Positions 8,153 to 16,857 are shown, counted from the first letter of the stretch. The stretch: DNA of 27,759 nt from RGIG2206 sp045579085 (GCA_045579085.1 JAZNLO010000029.1:1-27759), one strand, 5' to 3'. Notes: generated from the letters alone by a model not told the origin. Numbers and translations are program-made.

Positions 8153-8707
8153 ATGAAATCCACAAAACTTATAGAAATACTTGACGAGGAGCTTATCGAA
8201 GTAAATAAGAGCGTACCTGAAACTATACAGTGTCTGCAAGAACAAACAGGACTGTGCCGTTCCACTTCACCAGACGGCAGCAGAATGTTTTTCAAATGTT
8301 CAGAAAAAGGCAAGCTTTTTGTTGCCATTGAAAACGGTGGCACCGCGCGTTCCCGTGCTAATACTATGGGCTTTTATCAATTTTATTATGTATACGGCAA
8401 TGTTATTTCACAAGACAATAAAACATATGTAAAAATAACCACTGTTTATAAAAAGTCCGATATATTAAAGTATTGCCTTTTGTTAGCATTTATTATTCTC
8501 TTACTACCAGTGCTTATCTTATATATTCTTTTAAATATAGGAGTTAACATTATCGCCCTTGCCGCTGTTACTGGGGCTCATATAATATCAACAATTTGCC
8601 TTATCACTTCCTTTTCTAAGCGCAAAAACAATAGACCAAAAATGATTGAAATTATGAAAAATGAAATGAAAAGACGTGTGCAAAACATTGCACGCTGGGA
8701 TGATTGA
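8153..8707 (+). CDS. Unknown two-helix membrane protein, AT-rich
   Basis: I do not recognise this 184-residue protein. Residues 1-100 form a soluble part with alternating polar/hydrophobic stretches suggesting beta structure (FYQFYYVYGNVISQDNKTYV). Two strongly hydrophobic helices follow at about 104-128 and 132-154, then a basic, probably cytoplasmic tail (SKRKNNRPK...MKRRVQN). No catalytic motif is visible. The start ATG follows GGTGAG and lies 26 bp after mnmA with no terminator between, so it is probably read from the comM-mnmA promoter. Base composition is visibly richer in A+T than mnmA, and the next gene is similar in this respect. Both have a pair of helices next to a soluble domain, but in opposite order. 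Confidence 0.8.
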   Translation: MKSTKLIEILDEELIEVNKSVPETIQCLQEQTGLCRSTSPDGSRMFFKCSEKGKLFVAIENGGTARSRANTMGFYQFYYVYGNVISQDNKTYVKITTVYKKSDILKYCLLLAFIILLLPVLILYILLNIGVNIIALAAVTGAHIISTICLITSFSKRKNNRPKMIEIMKNEMKRRVQNIARWDD

Positions 8708-8736
8708 ACATTGCTAACATTTAAAGGGGTGTTTTT

Positions 8737-9288
8737 ATGGAAAAAGAAATTTTGACCCGAGAAATGATTAAAAATGATTATAGAAAACACTTTTCCAAAG
8801 CAAACATTATTAAGTTAGTAATAGCAACTCTTGTTGCCGGAATAATACTTGCGTTCCTTATTTATTCAAACTATATGTCGCCATCATTCTCTTCATTAGT
8901 AATGATAATTTTTACATCCTTAGTTCCAATTCTTTCATTTCTCATTCTATGCGATTCTATAATGACAATTCGTCGTGTAAATAATGATGAGTTCTATATC
9001 ACAACAGATAAATTAATTAAAAGACAACAAAAGAAAACAAGCTTTGGAAATGCTGTTTTAATATCACAATCCAAACCCTATGCCTTTATATTTAAATCAT
9101 ATGGCAAATACATCATTATGGATGGTAAGCATTATACTTCATCTGAATCATTAGAAATGAACGAAATAGACATGTATAACAATGCATATCTCGGCGATGA
9201 ATTTTATTTAGTAATTGGAGAAAAAAGAAGAATCCTTCTTGCCTATAATAAAAGATTGTTTCAACTGAAAGAACAAAATGTTATGTAA
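8737..9288 (+). CDS. Unknown two-helix membrane protein, AT-rich
   Basis: A 183-residue protein I cannot assign. It has a charged N terminus, two membrane helices at about 24-43 and 52-72, and then a soluble C-terminal domain of ~110 residues, probably beta-rich and cytoplasmic (DEFYITTDKLIKRQQKK, YAFIFKSYGKYIIMDG, DEFYLVIGEKRRILLAYN). It reads like a membrane-anchored PH-like or sensor fold, but that is a guess from residue pattern. The ribosome binding site is strong (AAAGGGG, about 8 nt before ATG). The gap to the previous gene is 29 bp and a strong terminator follows 19 bp after the stop, so it is the last gene of the comM-mnmA transcript. A/T-rich codons are favoured more than in the flanking housekeeping genes. 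Confidence 0.8.
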   Translation: MEKEILTREMIKNDYRKHFSKANIIKLVIATLVAGIILAFLIYSNYMSPSFSSLVMIIFTSLVPILSFLILCDSIMTIRRVNNDEFYITTDKLIKRQQKKTSFGNAVLISQSKPYAFIFKSYGKYIIMDGKHYTSSESLEMNEIDMYNNAYLGDEFYLVIGEKRRILLAYNKRLFQLKEQNVM

Positions 9289-9307
9289 ACTAATATTTAA
9301 ACACAAT

Positions 9308-9350
9308 AAAAAAGCAGGCACTTTGCGTAAAACAAAGTGTCTGCTTTTTT
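9308..9350. terminator. Bidirectional intrinsic terminator
   Basis: Arms 9308-9325 and 9333-9350 pair over 18 positions with one G/T mismatch around a 7-nt loop (AAAAAAGCAGGCACTTTG with its complement). A-tracts on one side and T-tracts on the other let it act on both strands: for the comM-mnmA operon (plus) and for the zinc-ribbon/TM2 gene converging from the right (minus). Confidence 0.92.
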
Positions 9351-9364
9351 ATAATACGATTAAA

Positions 9365-9772
9365 TTAGTCCTTAAGCTCAACGCCCTTAGCATCAGTGTG
9401 AATATTGCCTGTAAGAATCATAATTCCCTCAACAAGACCCCAAATCTCAGAAACAGCTGCAAGAGTAAAGCATGACAAAACTGTAATCAGCAACTGTGCC
9501 ACAGCCTTACCTGTGTTACCGAGATAAAAGTTATGTACTCCGAATGCCCCAAGGAAAATGCCAAGCAAGCCTGCTGCTATCTTTGACTTCTGCTCTGCAG
9601 GGTTAACCGCCTGAGCTACTGCTGCGCCGCAAGTGGTGCAAACAGCTGCACCGGGCACGGTCTGAGCGCCGCAATTTGCGCAATAATTGTTTCCGGCATC
9701 CTTAGAAACGCCGCAATTTACGCAAACAACAGCCAAATCGTCCATTTGTTTACCGCAGTTTTTACAAAACAT
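9365..9772 (-). CDS. Zinc-ribbon and TM2 domain membrane protein
   Basis: A 135-residue protein with four CxxC pairs at C3/C6, C17/C20, C31/C34 and C45/C48. The even 14-residue spacing gives two tandem zinc ribbons at the N terminus. A TM2 domain follows (about 68-130): two helices around GIFLGAFGVHNFYLGNTGKA and the IWGLVEGIMILTG end. TM2 proteins are widespread small membrane proteins; the zinc-ribbon fusions have no settled function. The reading frame is open for 29 codons further upstream, but the ATG at 9770-9772 is chosen because MFCKNCG begins the zinc ribbon and GGAGTG lies 8 nt before it. It is monocistronic, with its own consensus promoter and shared terminator. Confidence 0.9.
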   Translation of the reverse strand: MFCKNCGKQMDDLAVVCVNCGVSKDAGNNYCANCGAQTVPGAAVCTTCGAAVAQAVNPAEQKSKIAAGLLGIFLGAFGVHNFYLGNTGKAVAQLLITVLSCFTLAAVSEIWGLVEGIMILTGNIHTDAKGVELKD

Positions 9773-9830
9773 TTTAAACACTCCGTTTCTTGATTTAATA
9801 AGCTTTTTTAGTCCGCTTAATTGCACTTTT

Positions 9831-9859
9831 ATTATAAATAATATTACGATAATTGTCAA
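9831..9859 (-). promoter_or_regulatory. Consensus sigma-A promoter of the TM2 gene
   Basis: On the minus strand TTGACA (9854-9859) and TATAAT (9831-9836) are perfect with a 17-bp spacer, giving a leader of about 50 nt to the ATG at 9772. This promoter also fixes the start choice, because the upstream extension of the frame would begin inside the -35 element. Confidence 0.9.
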
Positions 9860-9895
9860 TAAATTAGTATTATTTTAATTTTAGAAAAACTATGT

Positions 9896-9938
9896 AAAAA
9901 AAGCACACTGCAAGGTGTATTCCTCGCTGTGTGCTTTT
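9896..9938 (-). terminator. Intrinsic terminator of the ABC exporter operon
   Basis: The outer stem of 10 bp (9899-9908 with 9929-9938, AAAAGCACAC/GTGTGCTTTT) is extended by an imperfect inner stem (GC and AGG/CCT). On the minus strand it is followed by seven T residues. It begins 4 bp after the stop of the exporter gene. Confidence 0.88.
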
Positions 9939-9941
9939 AAA

Positions 9942-11864
9942 TTATTCTAATTCGAATGCGCCTGTGTAAAGCTGATAATAAGTGCCCTTTTGTGCAATCA
10001 GATTCTCGTGCGTTCCACGCTCGATGATTCTGCCATGGTCGAGCACCATTATTACGTCTGAATCCATAACGGTTGACAGACGGTGCGCTATTACAAACAC
10101 AGTTCTGCCCTCCATCAGCTTATCCATTCCACGCTGAACGAGCTTCTCTGTGCGTGTATCGATAGACGAGGTTGCCTCATCGAGTATCATTACAGGCGGG
10201 TCTGCCACAGCCGCTCTCGCAATCGCTATAAGCTGGCGCTGACCTTGCGAGAGATTTGCGCCGTTATTGTGCAACTCAGTTTCGTATCCGTTTGGCAGAC
10301 GGGTTATAAAGTCGTCTGCGCCCGCCAGTTTAGCGGCTGCGATACATTCCTCATCGGTTGCATCAAGCTTACCGTAACGGATATTATCCATAACAGAGCC
10401 TGTAAACAGGTTTGTTTCCTGCAAAACAATACCAAGCGAACGACGCAAATCAGACTTCTTTATCTTATTAATATTGATTCCGTCGTAACGGATTTTTCCG
10501 TCTGCTATATCATAAAAGCGATTGATAAGGTTGGTTATCGTGGTCTTGCCTGCTCCCGTTGCGCCAACAAACGCAACCTTCTGTCCCGGCTCGGCGTAAA
10601 CATTTACATCATGCAAAACAGGCTTGCCCTCGTCATATTCGAAGTCCACCTCTTGCAGCCTTACGTCGCCCTCAAGTTTTGTATAAGTTAAGGTGCCGTC
10701 CTCGTGAGGATGCTTCCACGCCCATTTACCCGTGCGCTTTTTAGTTTCGGTAATCGTTCCGTCTTCCGATATCTCGGCGTTTACAAGTGTAACGTAACCG
10801 TCGTCAGTTTCGGGCGGCTGGTCCATAAGCGCAAATATTCTCTCTGCGCCCGCCATACCCATTACAATAGAGTTGATTTGTTGCGATACCTGATTCAAGT
10901 TACCCGTAAACTGCTTTGTCATATTAAGAAACGGAACAAGGATATCTATTGTCAGCGCAAGTCCCGAAATGCTGATATTAGGCACTCCCAGCAACAACAG
11001 CGAGCCGCCTATAGTGGCTGACAAAACATACAAAATGTTACCGATGTTCATAATGATAGGCCCGAGCATATTTGCATAAGCGTGAGCCCTATAGCTGTTT
11101 TCAAACAGCTCATCATTGATTTCATCAAACGCCTGCTTTGACTTTTCCTCGTGGCAGAACACCTTGATTACCTTTTGCCCGTTCATCGACTCCTGTATAT
11201 AGCCTTCGGACTTACCGATAGAGCGCTGCTGACTTATAAAATATTTCGCCGAGCCGCCGCCTATCTTCTTTGACGCATAAAACATCGCCACCACGCCGAA
11301 CATTACGATTACAGTCATCAGTGCACTGTACCACAGCATTATTGACAAAACGCTTAAAACTATAACCGTAGACTGCAAAAGATGCGGCAACGACTGCGAT
11401 ACAAGCTGACGCAGAGTGTCTATATCGTTTGTATAATAACTCATTATATCGCCGTGCTTGTTTGTGTCGAAATACTTAATCGGCAGATTCTGCATACCCT
11501 CAAACATTCGGCATCTCATCTTGTTCAAAAAGCCCTGAGTTATATATGCCATCAGCTGAGTATAAATCGTGATAAACACCATCGACAGCACGTACAGCGC
11601 TGCCAAAATGGCTATCATCGGCAGAATCTCGGTTTTTACTATATCCCAGTTGAGCTGGTTTTCTTTAACGCGCTCGGTTACCACCGCAAGCACTTTCTGG
11701 ATGAATATTGCAGGGATTGATGATACTGCCGCCGAGAATATGATGCAAAGCGCAGTAACGGGCAACAGCACAGGATAAAAGCCAATAAGCATTTTAAGCA
11801 CTCGACCAAGCGATTTCATATTAAGCTTGCGAGTTGCGGCGGGTGCCGGTCCCATTTTAGCCAT
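9942..11864 (-). CDS. ABC exporter subunit with the canonical ATPase site (heterodimer partner 2)
   Basis: A 640-residue half-transporter with an N-terminal six-helix exporter domain (about 30-345) and a C-terminal ATPase. Walker A is GATGAGKT (434-441), Q-loop VLQET (480-484), Walker B MILDE with catalytic E563, and H-switch H594 (IAHRLST). The signature is LSQGQ (538-542), not LSGGQ. A ~45-residue charged insert (350-397) joins the two domains. The frame extends 20 codons upstream, but the ATG at 11862-11864 is chosen: it has GGGGGTGAG 4-13 nt upstream and overlaps the preceding gene by 8 bp. With that partner it should form one heterodimeric exporter; its altered signature would face the partner's degenerate site. 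It resembles the TM287/288 and BmrCD class; the substrate (drug, lipid or peptide) cannot be read from sequence. Confidence 0.93.
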   Translation of the reverse strand: MAKMGPAPAATRKLNMKSLGRVLKMLIGFYPVLLPVTALCIIFSAAVSSIPAIFIQKVLAVVTERVKENQLNWDIVKTEILPMIAILAALYVLSMVFITIYTQLMAYITQGFLNKMRCRMFEGMQNLPIKYFDTNKHGDIMSYYTNDIDTLRQLVSQSLPHLLQSTVIVLSVLSIMLWYSALMTVIVMFGVVAMFYASKKIGGGSAKYFISQQRSIGKSEGYIQESMNGQKVIKVFCHEEKSKQAFDEINDELFENSYRAHAYANMLGPIIMNIGNILYVLSATIGGSLLLLGVPNISISGLALTIDILVPFLNMTKQFTGNLNQVSQQINSIVMGMAGAERIFALMDQPPETDDGYVTLVNAEISEDGTITETKKRTGKWAWKHPHEDGTLTYTKLEGDVRLQEVDFEYDEGKPVLHDVNVYAEPGQKVAFVGATGAGKTTITNLINRFYDIADGKIRYDGININKIKKSDLRRSLGIVLQETNLFTGSVMDNIRYGKLDATDEECIAAAKLAGADDFITRLPNGYETELHNNGANLSQGQRQLIAIARAAVADPPVMILDEATSSIDTRTEKLVQRGMDKLMEGRTVFVIAHRLSTVMDSDVIMVLDHGRIIERGTHENLIAQKGTYYQLYTGAFELE

Positions 11865-13617
11865 TTTGCTCACCCCCGTTTGTCTGCTGCAAATATACTT
11901 CCCTGTATATCTCGCTCGATTCAAGCAACTCTGAATGAGTGCCTACTGCATCGACCTTGCCGTTTTCCATAACTATTATAAGGTCTGCATCCATAACAGA
12001 GGAAATGCGCTGTGCAATTATCAGCTTTGTAGTCTGAGGAATATAATCCTTAAAGCCTGCTCTTATCAAGGCATCTGTTTTTGTGTCAACAGCGCTTGTT
12101 GAATCGTCAAGAATCAGGATTTTCGGTTGCTTGAGCAAGGCTCTTGCAATACAAAGTCTTTGCCTCTGACCGCCCGAGACGTTGGTTCCGCCCTGCTCTA
12201 TAATCGTATCATATCCGTCGGGAAACTGGCTTATAAACTCGTCTGCCTGAGCAAGCTTGCAAGCATATACCAGTTCTTCATCGGTTGCATGCTCGTTACC
12301 CCATCTTAAGTTTTCCTTGATGGTGCCCGAAAACAGCAGATTCTTCTGCAACACCATTGCAACTGCCGAGCGCAACGTGTTTATATCGTAATTTCGCACG
12401 TCAACTCCGCCCACCTTGACACAGCCCTCTGTAACATCGTACAGTCTGGGTATCAGCTGAACAAGTGAGCTTTTACTCGAGCCCGTTGAGCCGATTATAC
12501 CAACAGTCATACCAGAGTCGATATGAATATCAACGTCGAACAGCGCGAACTTTTTAGCTGTTTTGGAATATTTGAAATTAACGTCGCAAAAGTCAATTGA
12601 GCCATCCTTAACCTCTGTAACGGCATTTTCAGGGGATTCGATTGTGGAAGTTTCCTCAAGCACCTCGAATATACGCTTGATAGACTCCGACGACATCGTC
12701 AGCATAACGTAAATCATCGACAGCATCATCAGCTGCATAAGTATCTGCATACCGTAGGTGAGCATTGCGGATATTTCTCCCACGTTTATTGCTGTGCCGC
12801 CGCTTTTTATTATAAGCATTGAGCCAACAGTTAACACAAACACCATATTGAAGTAAAGACAAACCTGCATAAGCGGCGTGTTAAGCGCAACGATGCGCTC
12901 AGCCTTTGTAAAGTCACGGCAGATATCCTCTGCGGCAGTAGAAAACTTTTCTTTTTCGTAATCCTCACGTGAAAAGCCCTTAACAACACGCATACCGCGC
13001 ACGTTTTCCTCAATGGACTCGTTAATGCGGTCATACTTTTTGAATACTCTGCGGAATGCAGGCATTGCTTTTCGACTGATAAGCAACAGTCCTACAGCAA
13101 GCACAGGCACAACCACAACAAAGCTTGTTGCCAATGTTCCACCCATTATATACGCCATTATTATTGAGAAAATCAGCAACAACGGCGCACGCACAGCAAT
13201 CCTGATTATCATCATATATGCCATCTGCACGTTGGTGACGTCGGTTGTCATTCTCGTGACCAACGAAGACGATGAAAACTTATCAATATTCTCAAATGAA
13301 TAATCCTGAATCTTGTAATACAAATCGTGACGAAGATTCTTTGCAAAGCCTGACGATGCCTTAGCGGAAGTGAAGCCCGCTATTCCGCCACAGCAAAGCG
13401 ACAGCACTGCCATAACCACAAGCACTGCGCCTGTTTTCAGCACAACGTTCATTCCGCCGCCCGCAGAATCTCTGTTAAGCTGCTCCACCTGATTTATCAG
13501 GTTTGCCGTCATAAACGGGATAAAGCACTCGATAACCGCTTCTAACACGATAAATATAAATGTTAACACCGTTGGCTTTTTATATTCTCTTACGCATCCT
13601 ATAAATCGTTTTATCAT
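11857..13617 (-). CDS. ABC exporter subunit with degenerate ATPase site (heterodimer partner 1)
   Basis: A 586-residue half-transporter with six helices in residues ~15-310 and the ATPase domain from ~335. Walker A is GSTGSSKS (376-383), the signature VSGGQ (480-484) is normal, but Walker B reads LILDD with Asp505 where the catalytic Glu should be, and the H-switch is Gln536 (IAQRISS) instead of His. This is the pattern of the non-hydrolysing site in heterodimeric exporters. The intact signature is expected to complete the partner's functional site. The start has AGAAAGGA 9-16 nt upstream and a promoter at 13684-13711. It is the first gene of the pair and overlaps the second by 8 bp. Many Clostridia carry such pairs, sometimes beside a MarR regulator, but none is seen here. 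Confidence 0.93.
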   Translation of the reverse strand: MIKRFIGCVREYKKPTVLTFIFIVLEAVIECFIPFMTANLINQVEQLNRDSAGGGMNVVLKTGAVLVVMAVLSLCCGGIAGFTSAKASSGFAKNLRHDLYYKIQDYSFENIDKFSSSSLVTRMTTDVTNVQMAYMMIIRIAVRAPLLLIFSIIMAYIMGGTLATSFVVVVPVLAVGLLLISRKAMPAFRRVFKKYDRINESIEENVRGMRVVKGFSREDYEKEKFSTAAEDICRDFTKAERIVALNTPLMQVCLYFNMVFVLTVGSMLIIKSGGTAINVGEISAMLTYGMQILMQLMMLSMIYVMLTMSSESIKRIFEVLEETSTIESPENAVTEVKDGSIDFCDVNFKYSKTAKKFALFDVDIHIDSGMTVGIIGSTGSSKSSLVQLIPRLYDVTEGCVKVGGVDVRNYDINTLRSAVAMVLQKNLLFSGTIKENLRWGNEHATDEELVYACKLAQADEFISQFPDGYDTIIEQGGTNVSGGQRQRLCIARALLKQPKILILDDSTSAVDTKTDALIRAGFKDYIPQTTKLIIAQRISSVMDADLIIVMENGKVDAVGTHSELLESSEIYREVYLQQTNGGEQNG

Positions 13618-13683
13618 CAGCGGTTTTCCTTTCTGAATTTAAACTTAGCAATTCTTGATTTTATAAATTACCCTCAGCTAAAC

Positions 13684-13711
13684 AGTATAACATTCTGGTT
13701 GATTTTGTCAA
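13684..13711 (-). promoter_or_regulatory. Promoter of the ABC exporter operon (extended -10)
   Basis: On the minus strand: TTGACA (13706-13711), 16-bp spacer, TATACT (13684-13689) preceded by TG-T, an extended -10. It is about 65 bp upstream of the exporter ATG. Confidence 0.8.
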
Positions 13712-13746
13712 TAGATTACCAGCTATTATTATGCCCTGATTTCAAT

Positions 13747-13783
13747 AAACAAGCCACTCTCTTTTTGTGAGAGTGACTTGTTT
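13747..13783 (-). terminator. Terminator after the penicillin-binding protein gene
   Basis: Arms 13747-13761 and 13769-13783 pair over 15 positions with one C/A mismatch and a 7-nt loop (core CACTCTC/GAGAGTG). It starts 9 bp after the PBP stop. The T-tract is longer on the plus strand than on the minus strand, so it may work both ways, but only minus-strand genes adjoin it. Confidence 0.8.
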
Positions 13784-13791
13784 TATTTTTA

Positions 13792-16749
13792 TTATGCAGC
13801 TTTATCAGACTGAGCACTGTCCTTAGACTGTGTTGCTTGCGAGGTTGCCTCCTGAGATGCTGCCTGCGAAGCAGTTGCCTGTGATTGAACCTGTGACGTG
13901 GTCGCTTGCGACGGAGTCGGTTGCGGAGTCGGCGGCGGTGTAGGCTGAGATGCTGGCTGTGATGTTGCCTGAGAAGCGGTTGGCTTCTTGCCGCACTCGC
14001 TGCAAACAGGTGCATACTTCTCTTTATAGTAGCCTGTTGCCTTCTCAGCGCACTTATCCGTTGCAATACCGCCCGTTGCAACACAGTATTCCGCTTGCAT
14101 TACAGTTGAACATTTCGGGAAAGAGGTTTTTGACTTGCCCTGATGTATACCCTGCATAGATGCTCTCCATAAGCGCAACGCAGGGTTAGTGCCGGATGAC
14201 AAGCGTGACAAGCTATACGGCTTATCACAACCGAACCAGCAGCTTGCTACATATCTGGGTGTACCGCCTGCAAACCAGCGGTCCTTATCATCATTGGTGG
14301 TACCCGTCTTACCGAATATTTCCCAACCATCAAAGGCTGCTGCAGAGCCCGTACCGCCTGTGACTACAGTTTGCATCATCTTATTCATAATGAAAGCGGT
14401 GTCTGCGCTCAAAGCCTCAATAGGCTCATCGTCATATTCGAGCAACGTTTTATTACTCTGGTCTTTTACAACAGTATAGGTAGTAGGCGCATAGTACAGT
14501 CCGCCGTTGCCGAAGGTAGCGTATGCTGCCGCCTCCTCAGCGGTGGTTAAGCCGTAAGTGCTGCCACCCAGTGCAAGCTGAGATATGCCTATATCCGAGT
14601 ATTCCTTGCCGTCAATCATCTCGGACTCAATCAGCGTTGTGATGCCGAACTTCTTGGTTACAAAGTCAAACGACTTTTGTGCGCCGTATTTATTCAGCAC
14701 TCTTACTGCAACAAGGTTGTAAGACGACTGTATAGCCTTTTGTATCGTTACAGGGTCACTTGTATATCCGCCTGCGTTTTTAAACGTTACGCCGCCGAGC
14801 TTTATTGTGGTGTTTTCCACCTTTGTGGACCAGGTTATGAGATTATCCTCAAGTGCGGGGGCGTATGCGCCGATTGGCTTCATTGTTGAACCCGGCTGAC
14901 GTGGTGAGTCAACCGCTCTGTTCAAGCCTCTGCGGTCGGTCTTTTCGCCTCGACCGCCTGCAAGCGCAACAATATGTCCCGAATAGTCCATAACGGTTAT
15001 TGCACCCTGAGCCTTCTGCTTTGTGCCGTAAACCTGTGACCAGTTGTCATCTGTGGTGAAAACGGTATCTACCGCCGCTTGCGCTTTAGTGTCAACAGTT
15101 GCGTATATTCTGAGTCCGCCTCTGAAAACCATATTTTCAGCATACTCATAGGTGTAATCCTTGCTCTCCATCAAATCTTCGATAACCTGATTGATTACAG
15201 CATCGGTAAAATATGAATATCCTGTGTTTTCCTTTGTTTCTTCTTCAGCAGATTCCTCTTTCTTCTCAGCGTCTGAGCTCTTATTGACAAACACAAGCTC
15301 TTGCTTTAAAGCTTCATCACGCTCTTTTTTGGTTATTCCTCGCTCGCCGTTGTAGATTTTGTTAATCTCATACATATTGTTAATTATCCACTCACGACGG
15401 GTCTTGTTTGCTTCGGGCTTTTTAATCGGGTCATATCCGTCGGGCGACTTAGTAATCGCCGTGATGCACGCCGCTTCTGCGGCTGTAAGCTCGCTTGCGG
15501 ATTTACCAAAATAGTATTCTGCCGCTGTTTCTATACCGTAACAGTTATTGCCAAAGTATACCACGTTCATATAACATTCCATTATCGTGTCTTTGGCATA
15601 GGTTTTTTCAATGTTTCTGGCGCGCATTATCTCCCTAATCTTACGGATGGAAGACTGCTCGTCATCTCCTGTGAGGTTCTTTACCAGCTGCTGAGTTATT
15701 GTTGAGCCACCCTGCTTTGTATCCCAGAAATCAAGGAACATATTAGCAAACGAACCGAGCGTACGCTTCCAGTCAACACCCTTGTGCTTGTAAAAACGCT
15801 CATCTTCGCCCGCTACAATTGCGTATATAACGTTTTGGCTTACATCATTGATGCTTACCCACGTTCTGTTTTGATAATATATTTCCTCGTACTCAACCCA
15901 TTCCTTGCTTGCGGGGTTATCAGCATCATATTCGGGGTTTTTGGAGTATACCTTAGTGGTATAGTTAAGAGTAAGGTCGTAGAGGTTGAAGTCTATGGAG
16001 TCGTCTACAAAGCCGAATACATAAACTGCAAAAGCCACTCCCACTATACAGCCAACAATAACAAACACAAGGAAGCACGAAAGCGCAATCTTACCCACCT
16101 TTTTCAAAAGGCGCTTGCGATTTGATATTGTTTCCTCAGCCTCGAGTTCATCGTAATCTATTCTCGGCGTCGAGCTGGACAGATTCTCCATCTCTCCATC
16201 GGGCGTGGAATCATATATGTCCCTTGTGCGCTCTCTGCCACTGAATATATCCTGATATTTATCATTTGAGCTGCTTGAATAGATATCTTTGCTGCTTGAG
16301 CTGCTTATATCCTCATATTCATCAGCGCGCTTTGTATCAACAGGCTCGCTGAATATATCCCTCTGCTCAGGCTCAGCTGATGCGTTCAGTTCAGCCACAT
16401 TCTCCTGCTTATTAACATCAGGCGCAGCTGAATTGCTGGTTATATCAATATCACTGCTTGATATTTTAAGCTCGGGAAAATAATCAACCTCTTCCCTTGC
16501 CACAGGCTTAGACGGCTGACTTGCCCGTCTGCTTGTACCTGAAGTGCGGTCTACACTGCGACTTGTGCGGTCCACACCTGAGGTGCGGTCTACATTACGG
16601 CTTGTACGGTCAACGCTGCGACCTGTGCGGTCTACGCCTGAGGTGCGGTCTACACTACGGCCTGTGCGGTCTACGCCTGAGGTGCGGTCTACATTACGGC
16701 CTGTGAGGTCTCTATTCTGCTTTGGAAGATTGTTCTTTTCGTTATCCAA
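13792..16749 (-). CDS. Bifunctional class A penicillin-binding protein (PBP1a-like) with repeat tails
   Basis: This enzyme polymerises lipid II into glycan strands and crosslinks them. It has 985 residues. A ~215-residue cytoplasmic tail includes DRT-type repeats (14-72) and an acidic Ser/Asp-rich part. One membrane helix lies at about 220-245. The GT51 glycosyltransferase has GEDERFYKHKG (catalytic E315) and QGGSTITQQLVKNL (346-359), through the FGKSASELTAAEAA region. The transpeptidase has SxxK S621-TM-K624, SYN 676-678 and KTG 814-816. A Cys-rich stretch (C880, C889, C900, C916, C919) precedes a Ser/Gln/Ala/Thr/Pro-rich tail (925-985). A TTG start is chosen because AAAGGAGG lies about 9 nt upstream. 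Both active sites are complete. It is monocistronic and divergent from htrA. Confidence 0.95.
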   Translation of the reverse strand: MDNEKNNLPKQNRDLTGRNVDRTSGVDRTGRSVDRTSGVDRTGRSVDRTSRNVDRTSGVDRTSRSVDRTSGTSRRASQPSKPVAREEVDYFPELKISSSDIDITSNSAAPDVNKQENVAELNASAEPEQRDIFSEPVDTKRADEYEDISSSSSKDIYSSSSNDKYQDIFSGRERTRDIYDSTPDGEMENLSSSTPRIDYDELEAEETISNRKRLLKKVGKIALSCFLVFVIVGCIVGVAFAVYVFGFVDDSIDFNLYDLTLNYTTKVYSKNPEYDADNPASKEWVEYEEIYYQNRTWVSINDVSQNVIYAIVAGEDERFYKHKGVDWKRTLGSFANMFLDFWDTKQGGSTITQQLVKNLTGDDEQSSIRKIREIMRARNIEKTYAKDTIMECYMNVVYFGNNCYGIETAAEYYFGKSASELTAAEAACITAITKSPDGYDPIKKPEANKTRREWIINNMYEINKIYNGERGITKKERDEALKQELVFVNKSSDAEKKEESAEEETKENTGYSYFTDAVINQVIEDLMESKDYTYEYAENMVFRGGLRIYATVDTKAQAAVDTVFTTDDNWSQVYGTKQKAQGAITVMDYSGHIVALAGGRGEKTDRRGLNRAVDSPRQPGSTMKPIGAYAPALEDNLITWSTKVENTTIKLGGVTFKNAGGYTSDPVTIQKAIQSSYNLVAVRVLNKYGAQKSFDFVTKKFGITTLIESEMIDGKEYSDIGISQLALGGSTYGLTTAEEAAAYATFGNGGLYYAPTTYTVVKDQSNKTLLEYDDEPIEALSADTAFIMNKMMQTVVTGGTGSAAAFDGWEIFGKTGTTNDDKDRWFAGGTPRYVASCWFGCDKPYSLSRLSSGTNPALRLWRASMQGIHQGKSKTSFPKCSTVMQAEYCVATGGIATDKCAEKATGYYKEKYAPVCSECGKKPTASQATSQPASQPTPPPTPQPTPSQATTSQVQSQATASQAASQEATSQATQSKDSAQSDKAA
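16534..16710 (-). repeat. In-frame tandem repeats coding the DRT tail of the PBP
   Basis: About 177 bp made of alternating 18-bp and 21-bp units (39-bp period), coding alternating DRTSGV and DRTGRSV or DRTSRNV hexa/heptapeptides at residues 14-72. Several 39-bp copies are nearly identical at DNA level (recurring GCGGTCTACGCCTGAGGT), which suggests recent slippage or unequal crossing-over. Copy number is likely to vary between strains. Confidence 0.88.
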
Positions 16750-16828
16750 GAAAAACGCCTCCTTTAACCAAAGCTCATATCATCGATTGCTATATTATCT
16801 CAAATTGGGTAAAAAATCCAGTTACATT

Positions 16829-16857
16829 ATTTTAACCTTTTACTCGGATTTTCTCAA
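16829..16857 (-). promoter_or_regulatory. Probable promoter of the penicillin-binding protein gene
   Basis: On the minus strand: TTGAGA (16852-16857), 17-bp spacer, TAAAAT (16829-16834), about 80 bp upstream of the TTG start. Confidence 0.6.

Noticed and set aside
11865..11924. Upstream extension of the second ABC subunit
   Set aside because: It overlaps the end of the first subunit by over 60 bp with no suitable ribosome binding site; the ATG at 11864 has GGGGGTGAG before it.
16534..16710. Possible CRISPR array
   Set aside because: The repeats are contiguous, in frame and without unique spacers; no cas genes are nearby.
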